A stretch of 64,000 bases of DNA. Source: Massilia sp. H-1 (GTDB lineage: Bacteria > Pseudomonadota > Gammaproteobacteria > Burkholderiales > Burkholderiaceae_D). Location: contig CP087969.1 of assembly GCA_024703915.1 (NCBI GenBank), positions 3,720,001-3,784,000 of the forward strand, in the 5' to 3' direction. Position numbers and translations under genes: made by a program. The notes under the pieces were generated by a model, which saw only the letters and a list, made by a program, of their open reading frames with translations, was not told the origin of the DNA and searched no databases. Shown piece after piece: positions 50,105 to 63,274 of the stretch; position 1 is the first letter of the stretch, and every line of letters begins with the position of its first letter.

Positions 50105-50844
50105 GCACGGCGCGAAAATCGTGGTCGACGATATTCGCAAACACTTCGGCAGCGGAGCGAACGCCTTGCCGGTGGTGGGCGGGGTCAGCCTGGCCATCGC
50201 GGACGGCGAATTCGTGGCCATCGTCGGGCCTTCCGGCTGCGGCAAGTCGACCCTGATGAAAATCATTTCCGGCTTCGAGCAGCCCGACCAGGGCGCGGTC
50301 ACCATCGACGGCCGCCCGGCCAACCGTCCCAGCCCGAAAGGCATCGTGATCTCCCAGCACGGCTCGGTGTTCCCGTGGCTGACGGTGCAACAGAACCTGA
50401 TGTTCGGCCTGAACGGCGACGGCCACGGCGACAAGGCCGCGCTGGCCGACCACTACGCTGCCATGGTGGGCTTGAAGGGCTTCGAGAACGCCTATCCGCG
50501 CGAACTGTCGGGCGGCATGCTCAAGCGCGTGGAACTGGCGCGCGCTGGTCGTCAAGCCCGAGATCCTGTACATGGACGAGCCGTTTTCCGCGCTCGACGC
50601 GCTGATGAATCTGCGCATGCGCACCGAGCTGCTGCGCATCCTGGAAGAGGAACGGCACACGGTGATCCTGATCACGCACGACGTGGAAGAGGCGATCTAC
50701 CTGGCCGACCGCATCATGGTGCTGTCGCCGCGTCCGACCACGATCCAGGCCACCTTCGAGGTGAAGCACGCGCATCCGCGCAAGCTGTCCAGTCCCGCAC
50801 TGCAGCAATTGAAAGAAGACATACTGGCCCAACTGGGGCTGTAA
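50094..50844 (+). CDS. ABC transporter ATP-binding protein (taurine/nitrate type)
   Basis: Walker [22 protein letters not shown]-loop VISQHGSVFPWLTV, signature LSGGMLKRVELARAL, Walker B ILYMDEPFSALDALMNL, H-loop ITHDVEEAIYLADRI. One GC-run shortening near 50541. About 250 residues. Completes the importer that carries SCO and cupredoxin genes inside its operon. Confidence 0.9.
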
Positions 50845-50887
50845 GAAACGGACTCGAATCCGGCGGCGCTTTCTGTCATGATGGGGC

Positions 50888-51504
50888 ATGGCGACGCTGA
50901 CATTCCCATTGTTTCCACTCGGCACCGTTTTGTTTCCGGACGGGGTGCTGCCGCTGCAGATTTTCGAGGTCCGCTACCTCGACATGGTCAGTCGTTGCAT
51001 CGCCGAAGGCACGCCGTTCGGCGTGGTGCTGCTCACGCACGGCAACGAGGTGCGCACGCCGGAAGGGCAGGAGCGCTTTGTCACCTCCGGCACGCTCGCC
51101 TCCGTTCACGAAAGTACGTCGTCCGCACCTGGCTTGCTGCAAGTGGTGTGCCGTGGCGGCGCGCGCTTCATGTGCTCTCGAGCGAACGGCGCCCGAACGG
51201 CCTGTGGATGGCCGCGACCGAACTGATGGAAGACGACCGGCGCATTCCCGTGCCGTCCGAACTGCAGGGCGCGTCGGACGCGCTCGACAAGGTACTCGCC
51301 TCGCTGCACGAAGTGCCCGAGCAGCGCTGGCCGGTGCAGCCGCCGTTCCGCCTGGACGACTGCGGCTGGGTGGCCAACCGCTGGTGCGAACTGCTGCCGC
51401 TGCCCAATACCCAAAAACACAGCCTGCTCATGCTCGACAATCCCGTCATCCGGCTCGAGCTGATGCATGACGTGCTCGACGAGCACGGCCTGATCACGAG
51501 CTGA
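50888..51504 (+). CDS. LON substrate-binding-domain protein
   Basis: MATLTFPLFPLGTVLFPDGV then LPLQIFEVRYLDMVSRCIAE, the N-terminal LON domain without the ATPase or protease parts. One base error near 51175. About 205 residues; ends NPVIRLELMHDVLDEHGLIT. Stand-alone LON-N proteins are common in Burkholderiales and of unclear role, perhaps substrate adaptors. Confidence 0.86.
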
Positions 51505-51692
51505 CTTGCGCAGAGCCACCGGCCCAAGAACATCGCCCTCGCACAGGCGGGGGCCCATAGCGCACTTACGTCGCCACGACGCGTGCGTGCCATGGGTCCC
51601 CGCCTTCATGAGGACGACGTCCACACTTAACGGCAGCACAGTCAAAAACATCGCCCTCAGCGACATCGACGTGCGGTCCCGCAAAATAACAT

Positions 51693-51716
51693 CGCCCCTG
51701 CACAAGTGCAGGGGCG
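51693..51716 (-). terminator. Terminator of the Ala/Gly-rich gene
   Basis: CGCCCCTGCAC/GTGCAGGGGCG, an 11-bp perfect stem with a two-base centre, followed on the minus strand by ATGTTATTTT. It lies 25 bp beyond the stop of the minus-strand gene ending at 51741. The rest of 51505-51690 shows no gene. Confidence 0.7.
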
Positions 51717-51740
51717 ACGCTTCAAACCGGTGCTACGTCA

Positions 51741-53026
51741 TTACTTCTTCATGTCGCCATTGTCTTTCGGTGCATCGTCAGCCTACTTGCTTGCTCTCGG
51801 CTGCGCCGCTGCCGCTGGCCGAACCGGAACCATTCACGCTGGCCGACTTGGCCAGCTTGACCGACTTGCCTGCCGCGCCAGCCGCTTCTTTGCTGCCTTT
51901 GGCGGTGCCACGCACATTCAGAACCGGTGGCTGCGGCATAGTCGCGGGTGTTCGCGGCCTGGGTACGGGCGCCGTCAGCGACCGGTGCCGCGCCCGAACG
52001 TGCCGCGCCGAGTGCGCTGCCAGCCGTGTTGCGGCCGCTCGACATCGCGTTGGTATCGACCGCGCCTGCCAGGCTGCCGCCGCACTGCCGTTACCGCTGC
52101 CGTTGGCCGAACCGTTGCTTAGGCATTCGCCGCGCCGTCGGCCGCACCCGATCCTGCCGCTTCGCCGCTCGCCGTCAGCGAGGTGGCCCGGGCTGCCGCA
52201 CCGGTCTGGCGCGCTCCGTCAACGGCGGCCTGCTTGCTGCCTTTGGCGGCGCCGCGGGCAGTGGCGGCGCTGGCGCCGAGCATAGTCACGCGTCGTTGCT
52301 GCCTGGGTGCGGGCACCGTCGGCCACCGGGGCCGTTGCGCTGCGGGCACCGCTCACGGCGCTGCCGATGGCATTGCGGCCGCCGCTCATGTCGGCGCCAA
52401 TGCTGCCTGCACCCGCTGCCGCGCTGCTGCCAGAACCGTTGCCGCCGGTCGTGCCGCCTGCGGCATTGCTTAAGCACCGGCAGCGTCGCCGCTGGCAGCC
52501 ATGCTGTTCGGCGTCGTGACCGATTTGCTGCCGCTCAGGGCGCCGCCGAGCGCGCCGCTGCCTTCCAGTCTGGCCATTCTGGGACGTGATCGATTTGCTG
52601 CCCGACAGGGCGCCGGACAAGGCGCCGCCGCTGCTTCTAGCAGGCTGATTGTCGGCCGCATTGCCGCTTGGCGCGCTCGCCGTTTTGGACAGGCCCAGGC
52701 CGCCGGTCAGGCCGCCGTTGCCATGCGCGCTGGCGCCATTGCGGTTGGCGTCGGTGGCTGCGGCGCCGTTAGCGGCCGCGTCGGCAGTTTTTGGCGGCGG
52801 CCGCTTCGGCGGCGCGGCTGGCGCGCAGGTCGTCGGCCAGGCCGCCGCGGCTGCCCATCGAACCCATGCCGCCGATCTGGCCGCCCATGTTGCCCGAGCC
52901 GCCGATCATGCCGCCGACCGAACGGCCAAGGCCGCCACCGCCGCCGAGCAGCTGTGCCTGCGCCGATGCTGCCACACCGAGCGCGAAGATGATGGCGATG
53001 TGTTGGACGATTTGTTTGGTTTTCAT
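51741..53026 (-). CDS. Secreted Ala/Gly/Ser-rich repeat protein
   Basis: AAGGAG ribosome site, signal peptide MKTKQIVQHIAIIFALGVAA ending AQA, then a Gly-rich block (LLGGGGGLGRSVGGMIGGSG) and long Ala/Ser/Gly repeats. A unit of the form GSA--GARS---APVADGARTQ--TRDYA occurs at least twice, and GALSGSKS twice. End repairs to a short acidic/Lys tail (DDAPKDNGDMKK). Several scrambled sites (52114, 52456) and indels obscure frame. About 430 residues. Possibly an extracellular or surface structural protein; adjacent to the subtilase. Confidence 0.65.
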
Positions 53027-53168
53027 GGTGTTCTCCTTTGAGTGGCGCAGACAATCTGCATCCGATACAAGGAGAACGGTCGGGCTCGCCAATTTATTCC
53101 ATGCGTCCCACACAAACATGTAACAAGTTATTTCAGGCTGTTCGGATCGGTGCGGAAGGCCTGGCCGA

Positions 53169-54472
53169 CTACGCCTTTGCCGGTTTCATGCTTAAGCAAC
53201 GCCGCCTTGGGCGGCCGCGGCCAGGCTGGCGACGGCGCCCGCAGCGGCCGACTGGTCGGGCCGGGACAGCGTGAGCGCCAGCATGGCTGCCACGATCGGC
53301 GAGGCGAACGAGGTGCCGCGCACCTGGCGGTAGGGTGGCGCGCCGGGCGCCGCGCTGACCATATTGTTACCGGGCGCGGCGAACATGACGTGCGCGCCGC
53401 GGCCTGCCTCGGGCAGCACGCGCCCGCGCTTGTCGACCGCGCTCACGCCGACCACGCCCGGATAACTGGCCGGATACAGGGGCGGCGCGGCCGGGCCGTC
53501 GTTGCCGACCGCCGCCACCAGCAAGTGTCCGCGTTTGACCATCGCGCCGACGACCCGTTCCAGCGTCTGGTTGGGCGGGCCGACAATACTGAGGTTGACC
53601 ACGGCGACCCGTTCGCGCGCCATCCAGGCCAGCGCAGCCAAGCAATGCGGTCGGCCGAACCGCCGCTCCCGCTGTCGCAGTAAATGTCGGCCGCATACAG
53701 CCTGGCCTTGGGCGCCACGCCGCGAAAGTGCTCGGAGCGGCCCACCATCAGCGCCGCCACGGCAGTGCCGTGCGGGTCGGGATGCACCTGGTCGCAGCCC
53801 CAGCGTTCGATGCTGGCGTCGCGAAAGACATCGTGTTCGGCGTCGATCCCGCTGTCGATCAGGCCGACGGCGGGGCCGCCCCTGCGCAGCTTAAGCAGCT
53901 AAGCAAGCTCTGGGCCGGGACGCCCTGCAGCAGCCGCATGCGCCTCTCTCGCTGCCCATATACACGTGGTTGTAATCGTAGGAGCCGTCCGGATCGCGCA
54001 AGCGCAGCTGGTCGAGCAGGGCGCCGGTGGACGCCCCGGGCGGCACCTGCAGCACCACCATGGTCTCGTCCAGGCCCTCGAGCTTGCGTTCGCGCAGCAC
54101 GGTCAGGCCGGGCGGCCGCCGCCGCTGCCATTCCGGCCGCGCTGGGCGACCAGGCCAGTATTTCCCGGCGAACAACGGGATCGCCGCGCGGATCGGGCTC
54201 GAGCTGATCCGGGTGGCGGCGCAGCAGCTCGTTCAGGCGTTCCAGGCGTACGCCGCGCACGTCGGGCAAGTCGCGCAGGTCGCGCGCGGCCAGCAGGCGC
54301 CCAGGCCAAGCTCGCGCAGCAAGTCCTTGCCGAGCGAACCAAGGGGCGAGCCGGGTATATTTACCGATGGAAGGCGCAGCTGGGCCTCTGCGCTGGAGCA
54401 GGCCGCGACGAGAGTAAGCGCTAACACCATTTGCTTCGGGCGTAACGCACAGAATGGGCTGAATATCTTCAT
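53169..54472 (-). CDS. S8 subtilisin-like serine peptidase
   Basis: Lipoprotein-like or signal start MVLALTLVAACSSAEAQLRL. Catalytic Asp in GLIDSGIDAEHDV, His in DPHGTAVAALMVG, oxyanion Asn in AAVGNDGPAAPP and Ser in RGTSFASPIVAAMLAL. A region before the Asp reads DQLRLRDPDGSYDYNHVYMG. Scrambled GCCGGC sites at 53181 (end GGVAGMKPAKA), 53634 and two at 53885-53899. About 430 residues. Divergent from an ECF sigma gene, which may control it. Confidence 0.86.
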
Positions 54473-54566
54473 TGGTCGGATGATAGTATAGAGATTAAGA
54501 GTCCTGAATAATTAAACGAACGGGACCGGGAATAAAATCCCTGCCCCGTTCGTTTACCTGCTATCG

Positions 54567-55074
54567 ATGACATTGAACGCCGCAACCATCCATGCTGACA
54601 TCGCCGCCATGCTCCCGCGCTTGCGCCGGTTCCTTGCGTTCGCTGACCTATAACCGGGAAGACGGCGACGATCTGGTTCAGGTCGCCGTGGAACGGGCGC
54701 TGACCCGGACCGAGCAGTGGGAAGCGGGGACCCGGCTGGACAGCTGGATCTTCCGCATCATCAAGAACGCGTGGATCGACGAGGTGCGCGGCCGCATGCG
54801 GCGCGACCAGCTGTTCGCACCCGAAGAAGCGGGCGAGCACGTAGGCGACGATTTCGCCGAGGCCCATCAGCAGCGCCTCGCCATCCAGAAGGCGATGAGC
54901 ATGCTGTCGGACGACCACCGGCTCGTGATCAGCCTGGTGCTGGTCGACGGCATGGCCTACAAGGAAGCGGCCGATGTACTGGAAATACCGATGGGAACCC
55001 TGACCAGCAGGCTGGCACGGGCGCGCGAAGCGCTGCAGGGATTGTTATCAGACCAAGCGAGGACCGTAGCATGA
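54567..55074 (+). CDS. ECF-type RNA polymerase sigma factor
   Basis: MTLNAATIHADIAAMLPRLR, region 2 with EDGDDLVQVAVERAL and LDSWIFRIIKNAWIDEVRGR, region 4 with YKEAADVLEIPMGTLTSRLA. About 168 residues; an indel near 54640 shifts the start frame. Stop overlaps the anti-sigma ATG (ATGA). Directs transcription of a small regulon, possibly the divergent subtilase and repeat protein. Confidence 0.87.
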
Positions 55075-55880
55075 GCTTTTCCGATGAAACCCTGATGGCC
55101 TTTGCCGATGGCGAGCTCGACGACATCACCAGCCACGAAGTGGAGCTGGCCATGCGGCTCGATCCGGCGATCGCCGAAAAGTGCGCCTGCACCAGGCGCT
55201 GCGTTCAGAACGTCTTTGGCGCCTTCGCCCGCACGCTGGACGAGGAAGTGCCGCAGCGCCTGCAGGCGGCGGTCCGCTCGGGCAAGGTGGTCCATCTGGA
55301 CAGCGTGCGCCAGCTGCGCACCCCGCCATCGCGCCGCAGCCGGTACAGGGTGGTCCGGCGCGCCTGGTCGTGGCCGGAATATGGCGCGATGGCGGCCACG
55401 CTGGTGGCTGGCGTGCTGGCTTAAGCAGCCTGGCCATGCGCGGCATGGACGACGGCCAGCAGTTCGCCGCCTTCGACAGCAATGCTTAGGCGCGCTCACG
55501 GCCCAGGGCAAGCTGAGCAAGGCCCTGAGCCAGCAGCTCGCCAGCGCGGCGCCGATCGACAAGGATGTGCGGGTGGGATTGAGTTTCGTGTCGCGCCAGG
55601 GCGAGTATTGCCGCAGCTTCATGCTGCTTAGCCACGGCCGGACTGGCCTGCCGCAGCGGCGATCAGTGGCGCATTCCCATGATGGCCAACAGCGCCGAGG
55701 GCAAGGTAGAAGAATACCGCCAGGCCTAAGCAGCGAGTTGCCATGCGGCAGGTCATGCAAGCCATCGACGACATGATCGTCGGCAAGGCGCTTGACGCGA
55801 ACGCGGAAAAAGCAGCCCAGAAGCAGGGCTGGGCGCGCTGGAAGCAGCGCACCTCAGCGCGGCTTCGGGTCGCAGTCTGA
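55071..55880 (+). CDS. Anti-sigma factor, membrane-bound
   Basis: N-terminus MSFSDETLMAFADGELDDIT is the anti-sigma (ASD/ZAS-like) opening, followed by one membrane helix (AMAATLVAGVLAGSLAM once the scrambled GCCGGC at 55424 is repaired) and a periplasmic sensor part (LSKALSQQLASAAPIDKDVR). More scrambled sites at 55486, 55627 and 55733. About 265 residues. Holds the upstream sigma factor at the membrane until an envelope signal. The end overlaps the convergent gene by 27 bp. Confidence 0.82.
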
Positions 55881-56426
55881 CAAATGCCAGCCATTGAGCT
55901 GCGCATGGCCCGCTCCGCCCGCATCGCTGACCACGTGGCCGTTGGCTGCGCTGTCGATCCGGCGCGCGCCCGTCGTGGCTGGTCAGGAGCAGGCTGGTGC
56001 GGCAGTCGCCCGCATAGGTGCCCGGTTCGCCCAGCATGAGCGGGCCGGACCCGTCGCTCCAGCGTAGCTGCAAATGATAGTGGCCGTCGCGGTGAAACGA
56101 AAACACGACTTGCTGCGTCCCGCTGGCGCCGGTGAGCGTGAACAGGCGGGTGTAGCGGCTGGTGCGCCACCAGTCCTTCCATAGTGTCGGCAGCGCCAGC
56201 AGGAAGATGATCGTGCTTAGGCGTCGAGCAGCCACGGCAGGGCGAACACCCATCCCGGCATGCCCCGTCCCGCACACGCCAGATTGAGCAGCAGCGGCCC
56301 GACGATCGGCACGTAGATGCCCGAGACACGGCGCCCGGGGCGCGACAGGAACACGCTCATCGCCAGTGTGATCCAGCTCAGCACCGGAAACACGCAGCCC
56401 ACCACCACGAAGACGATGAACGACAT
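55854..56426 (-). CDS. Hypothetical membrane protein
   Basis: Three N-terminal membrane segments (MSFIVFVVVGCVFPVLSWIT; VGPLLLNLACAG; repaired DAGTIIFLLALPTLWKDWW across the scrambled GCCGGC at 56214), then a soluble domain (VVFSFHRDGHYHLQLRWSDG) ending LSDCDPKPR after an indel near 55972. About 190 residues. Lies between the anti-sigma gene and the GGDEF sensor. Family not recognised. Confidence 0.68.
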
Positions 56427-56432
56427 GCGCCC

Positions 56433-59400
56433 TTACTGCGCCAGCGTGGCCCGGTTGCGTCCGTCCTGCTTGGCGCGGTACAGGGCCCGGTCCGATTCCT
56501 CGATCAGCGTGCTCCAGCTCACATCTTCATCCGGCATGGCCGTGGCCACCCCGATGCTGATGGTCACCACGCCATGCGGCGACTTGGCATGCGGCAGCGC
56601 CAGCGCGGCCAGCGCTTCGCAAATGCCGCGCGATTTCCATCGCATCATTTAAGCATCGGTGGTAAGCGCCAGCAGCGAGAATTCTTCGCCGCCGTAGCGC
56701 GCCACCAGGTCGCTGGTGCGGCGGCCGTGGGTGGCGATCAGGTCGGCCACGCGGCGCAGGCACTGGTCGCCTAGCCTGGTGGCCGTAGTGGTCGTTGTAC
56801 GCCTTGAAGTGGTCGACGTCGAGCATGGCCAGCGCCAGCGGGTAGCCGTTGCGCGCGGCGCGCCGCCATTCTTTCCAGCGCCGCATCGAAGCCGCGCCGG
56901 TTGTGGATGCCGGTCAGGCCGTCCGTGGACGACAGTTCGGCCAGCTTGGCATTGCTCTCTTCCAGTTCGTGAGTGCGCGCCGCCACCATCGCTTCGAGCT
57001 GGATCTGGCGCCGGGTCAGGTGCCTGACGCGCGCGGTAAGCCGTGGTCAGCAGCGCCACGCCCAGCACCAGCAGCAAGGCGCGGAACCACCAGGTGGCGT
57101 ACCACGGCGGCAGGATTTCGATGTCGAGCTTGGTCGCGCTCGGGTTCCACACGCCCTGGTTGTTGGCGGCCTTGACCATGAAGGTGTAATTGCCCGGGTC
57201 GAGGTTGGTGTAGGTCGCGCTGCGCCGCGTGGCGTCGGTGTAGACCCAGTCGCGGTCGAAGCCCTCGAGCCGGTAGGCATAGGTGTTGCGGCCGGGGTCG
57301 GTGTAGTGCAGGGCCGCAAATTCGATCAAAAACACCGACTGCTGGACCGACAGCGACAGCATAGCCAAGCGCCGTCACGCCGCCGTCGAGCCGGATCCCG
57401 GGCGTGGCCTTGCCATTCTTGAGCGAGTGGTTGAACACGCCGATGTCGGTGATCGCCACCTGCGGCACCACCGAGGCGCTGCGCACCAGTTCCGGCGTGA
57501 TCCCGGTCATGCCCTTGACGCCGCCGAAGTACAGCTTGCCGTCGGCGGCCGCGTGCGCGGCACCCACCGAGAAGCCTTCGGACAGGCCGTCGGCGCTGGT
57601 AAAGCGCGCTCTTGCCGGTGGCCGGGTCCATGCGCAGCAAGCCATGCTACCGTGGAGAGCCACAGCATGTCCTGGCGGTCGGTGCGCATCGACAGAATCT
57701 TGAGCGCGCCCACGCTGTCCTTGGCGCGGTAATTGCGGAAGCTGATGCTGCCGTCGGCGGCCGTGATCACCTGGTTGAGGCCCTTGGCGGTGCCGACCCA
57801 GAGACGGCCCTGCGGATCTTCGTGCAGCGAGACCACGTTGTCGTCGGCCAGCGAGGCCGGGTTGCCGGGCTGGTGGCGCAGGTGGCGGAATTTGCCGGTG
57901 GCCGTGTCGAGCACGTCGAGGCCGCCGCCGCTCCATTCCGAGCCCATCCACACGCGGCCCTGCTTGTCCTCGACGATCACATTGGTGCTGTTGACGCTGC
58001 GGCTGTTCGGATCGTTCGGATTCGGATAATAGTTGATCCAGGTGTCGGCGGCCGGATCGTAATGGATCACCTGGTTGCCGGTGCCCAGCCACAGCTTGTC
58101 GCCCTTGCCCGGCGCGATGGTGTTGATGAAATCGGAACCGACGCTGCCGAAGCTGATGACCCTGACCGGCTTGTCCATGCGGTCGAGCCGGTTCAGGCTT
58201 AGCCGAGGTGCCGATCCACAGCGGCCCGCCCGGTTGCTGGTACAGGCTGTAGACGATGTCGTTGCTGATCGCACCCGGCTTGGCGGGATCGGCGCGCCAG
58301 GTCTGGAGCACGTCGCCGTTGGACGGATCGAACAGCGACAGGCCCGAATTGCTGGCCAGCCAGAGGCGATTGTCGGGCGCGCCTTCGATGAACTTGAGCA
58401 GAATTGTCCGGCCGCAGATTGTGCGCTTCGACATCGAAAGGAATGAAACGCTGGAAGCCCTGGCTGTTCAGGTTGACCAGGCTGATGCCGTCGGTGAACG
58501 AACCGATCCACAGCATGCCGCTGCGGTCGTGCATGACGGCGCGGATATGGTCGGACGGCAGGCTGTTCAGAATCGTTGGCGCGGTGCACATAATGGGTGG
58601 CCTTGCTGCTGCCCTTGTCCCAGCGCAGCAGACCGGCCGCCAGCGTGCTTAGGCCCAGACCGTGTCGTTGGCGTCGCCGTACAGGTAGTTGACGCGGGTG
58701 GTAGATGAATCGATGCGCGCGGCTGTCCCAGTCGCTGCCCGTGTTCCAGGTCACGACGCCGCTTTCGGTGCCGATCCACAAGGTGCGGTCGCGCGCGAAG
58801 TGCAGGGCGCGCACGATGTTGAGCTTGGGATCGGGGCTGGCGGCGGTGTCGACCCGGTAATGGATGAATTCGTTCTTGCTTAGGTAGGCAGATAGTCGAG
58901 CCCGCCCGGCCAGGTCGCGGCCCAGATGCCGCCGCGCTCGTCCATGGTGATGGCGTTGATGTCGTTGCTGGCCAGGCTGCCCGGCACATTGGCGTCGTGC
59001 AGGTAGACGGCGAAGGTGCCGGTGGCCGGATCGAAGTGCTGGAGCCCGCCCCAGGTGGCCAGCCAGATGCCGTTCTTGCCGTCGCTGATGATGGACTTGA
59101 TGATGCGCTGGGCCGACGGGCCCGGCGGCGGCATATAGCGCGTGAAATCGTCGGTTTTCGGGTTGTAGCGGGCCAGGCTAGAGCCTGGGTGCTTAAGCCC
59201 AGATATTGCCTTGCTTGTCTTCGAACAGGGTCGAGACGCGGTCGTGCGGCAGGCTGGTCGGGTCGAGCGTGCTGCTCGTGTATTTGACGGCCTGGTAGCC
59301 GTTGTAACGATACAACCCGCCGCTGTGGGTGCCGATCCAGATGAAACCCTGGCGGTCCTGCATCAGCGCCAGGATCGACAATTCGTCGGCGTCGAGCGAG

Positions 59401-59516
59401 CCGAGGCGCTTGAAGCGCAGCGGCGAGGTCGGCGTGGCCCAGGCCGACAGGCACAGCACCAACAGGCACAGCAAGGCACAGCTGCGGCGCAGCGTGGCGG
59501 GGAAGGCGAATAGCAT
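56433..59516 (-). CDS. Two-component-propeller sensor diguanylate cyclase
   Basis: About 1,025 residues. Signal peptide ([20 protein letters not shown]), many propeller blades ([40 protein letters not shown]), a Y_Y_Y domain ([20 protein letters not shown]), a membrane helix ([20 protein letters not shown]), a short coiled coil and a C-terminal GGDEF domain with [12 protein letters not shown] (active GGEEF). Scrambled GCCGGC sites at 56649, 56766, 58198, 58645, 58874, 59173 and 59194 plus several indels split the frame. Senses a periplasmic cue and makes c-di-GMP. Confidence 0.88.
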
Positions 59517-61400
<1,884 letters not shown>

Positions 61401-61432
61401 GGCATGTTCAGGCGCGCACGCGCCAAACAATG

Positions 61433-61455
61433 GCGGCCACCATGGCCGCTTTTTT
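61433..61455 (+). terminator. Terminator after the helicase gene
   Basis: GCGGCCA-cca-TGGCCGC stem followed by six T, 33 bp after the stop. Confidence 0.85.
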
Positions 61456-61506
61456 CCATTTTGGGGTTGTGGTTTCACCTGACGCGCCCCGGTTCCAGAG
61501 ACAAAT

Positions 61507-63272
61507 ATGAACGCAGACGAGGCCATCAAGCTGATCCGGGAAATCAAACAAGCCGATACCGGAGCGGACGGTGCGCGCCCAGGCGCGGCCTGGCTGGACG
61601 CGGTGGTGCGCCCGATCGCCGAGGCCGACGCGGCCTTTCTGCACGCCGTGCAGGGCGACCGCGACGCGGCCCTCGCGCTGCTGCGCGGGCTCGGCGCCCA
61701 CGGCGACAGCGCGTCCGTGGCCTACCTGCTGTCCACGCTCGACATCGCCCGCGACGACCGCGAACTGCTCGAGGCGGCGGTCGCCAACGGACTGGGCGGA
61801 GCGCCCGGCAGCACCCATCAGTGGCTGCTCGAATACGACATCGCGGCCCAGCGCCTGGAAATGATCCGCACCTGCGTGCTGCCATACGTGCTGGCCACGC
61901 CGGGCAAGCAATTGTTCGCGGCCCTCAAGCGCTACGAATACCGCGCCATCGTCGCCAACACGCCCGTGCAGGACGCCGGGGCCCTGCATGCGGCCCTGAG
62001 TGCGGCGCGCGCCGGTACCGAGCCGGAAGCGCTGGACGACAGCGCCATTGCCGGGCGCGACGGCGCCCCGGTGCGGGCTGCTGATGCCCAATGCCGTGTT
62101 CAACGTCGCCCTGCGCCTGGCCTGGCAAGCGCCTAGCCTTCCTGCTCGAGCTGCACGAACGCCACGGACCGGCCGCCCTGGTCGCGGCGCTGGCCGGGCT
62201 GGACAAGGTGGTGCCGGTGTACCTGATGCCGACCCATCTCGGCTATCCGATGGGCGGCGGCGAGAGCTTCATGCACCAGACCTGCCGCATCCTGAGCGAA
62301 TTCGGCGTGCGCTGCGTGTGGGTCAGCTACCTGGACCCGGTCAAGGGCTGGTTCGAGCGCGATTCCGTCACCTACACGCCTTACTATCTCGACGTGCAGG
62401 CGCAGCCGCATGGCTGCAGCGAAGAGGCGATCCAGCGCGAGGTCGACTATTTCGGCCCGGACCTGATCCACGCCCAGGGCGGCACCAACGACGCGGCCAT
62501 GGCCATTGCCGACACCTCGCGCATCCATGCCATGATCGGCTACCATTTCTGGAGCGGGCTGGTGACGCTGGGCGAGTCCGGCAACCGCCACATCATGGAC
62601 AACCTGGCCGGGCACGCGCTCACGCCGCCGCCCTTGCCGCCGTCGCGCACGATCTGGAAGTACGTGGCGTCCGAGTTCATGCAGCAGGTCCACCTGGCCC
62701 TGGGCGGCAAGGAAAAGCTCAATGTCATCCACGCCGTGTCCGACCGCGCCCAGTATCACGCGCCATGCGGCACCCGGACGCGCTTCGTCCTGCAAATCAA
62801 TGTATGCCCGCTCAAGGGCGGCGAAATCTTCCTCGCCTGCGTCCAGGCGCTGGGCGACAAGGTGCCGTTCCTGGGCATCAAGAGCGAAATCGACGGCAGC
62901 GGCTTCTTCGACATCCTGGACGCCGAAGTTGCGCAGCATCCCCTGTCGCAGCTCAAGTCGTACGGCAATGTGCGCGACTTTTACCGCCAGGCCAGGATGG
63001 TGATCGTGCCCACCCTGGTCGATGAAACGTTCTGCCGGGTCGCCTTCGAAGCGGCCATGAACGGCATCCCGGTGGTCAGCACCGCCAACGGCTTCCTCCC
63101 GCAAATGCTGGGCGAGAGCGGCATTTTCCGCGGCGAAGATGCGGCCGAATGGATCGCCACGATCGACCAGCTGTATCACAATCCGGAGCGCCTGGCGCAC
63201 ATCAGCGCGGCCCAGAAAGCCCACCTGGAAGCCAATTTCGGCAGCGACTTCCGCTCCTTCATCACGCTCTAG
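61507..63272 (+). CDS. Glycosyltransferase with extra N-terminal domain
   Basis: Starts MNADEAIKLIREIKQADTGA. Two indels (near 62078 and at the scrambled site 62131) hide that a roughly 200-residue helical N-terminal part (IAEADAAFLHAVQGDRDAAL) continues into a GT4-like enzyme: YLMPTHLGYPMGGGESFMHQ, IHAMIGYHFWSGLVTLG, and PTLVDETFCRVAFEAAMNGI with the E-x7-E donor-site pattern. About 590 residues. Likely cytoplasmic, acting in surface polysaccharide or glycan assembly with the next gene. Confidence 0.8.
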
Positions 63273-63274
63273 CC

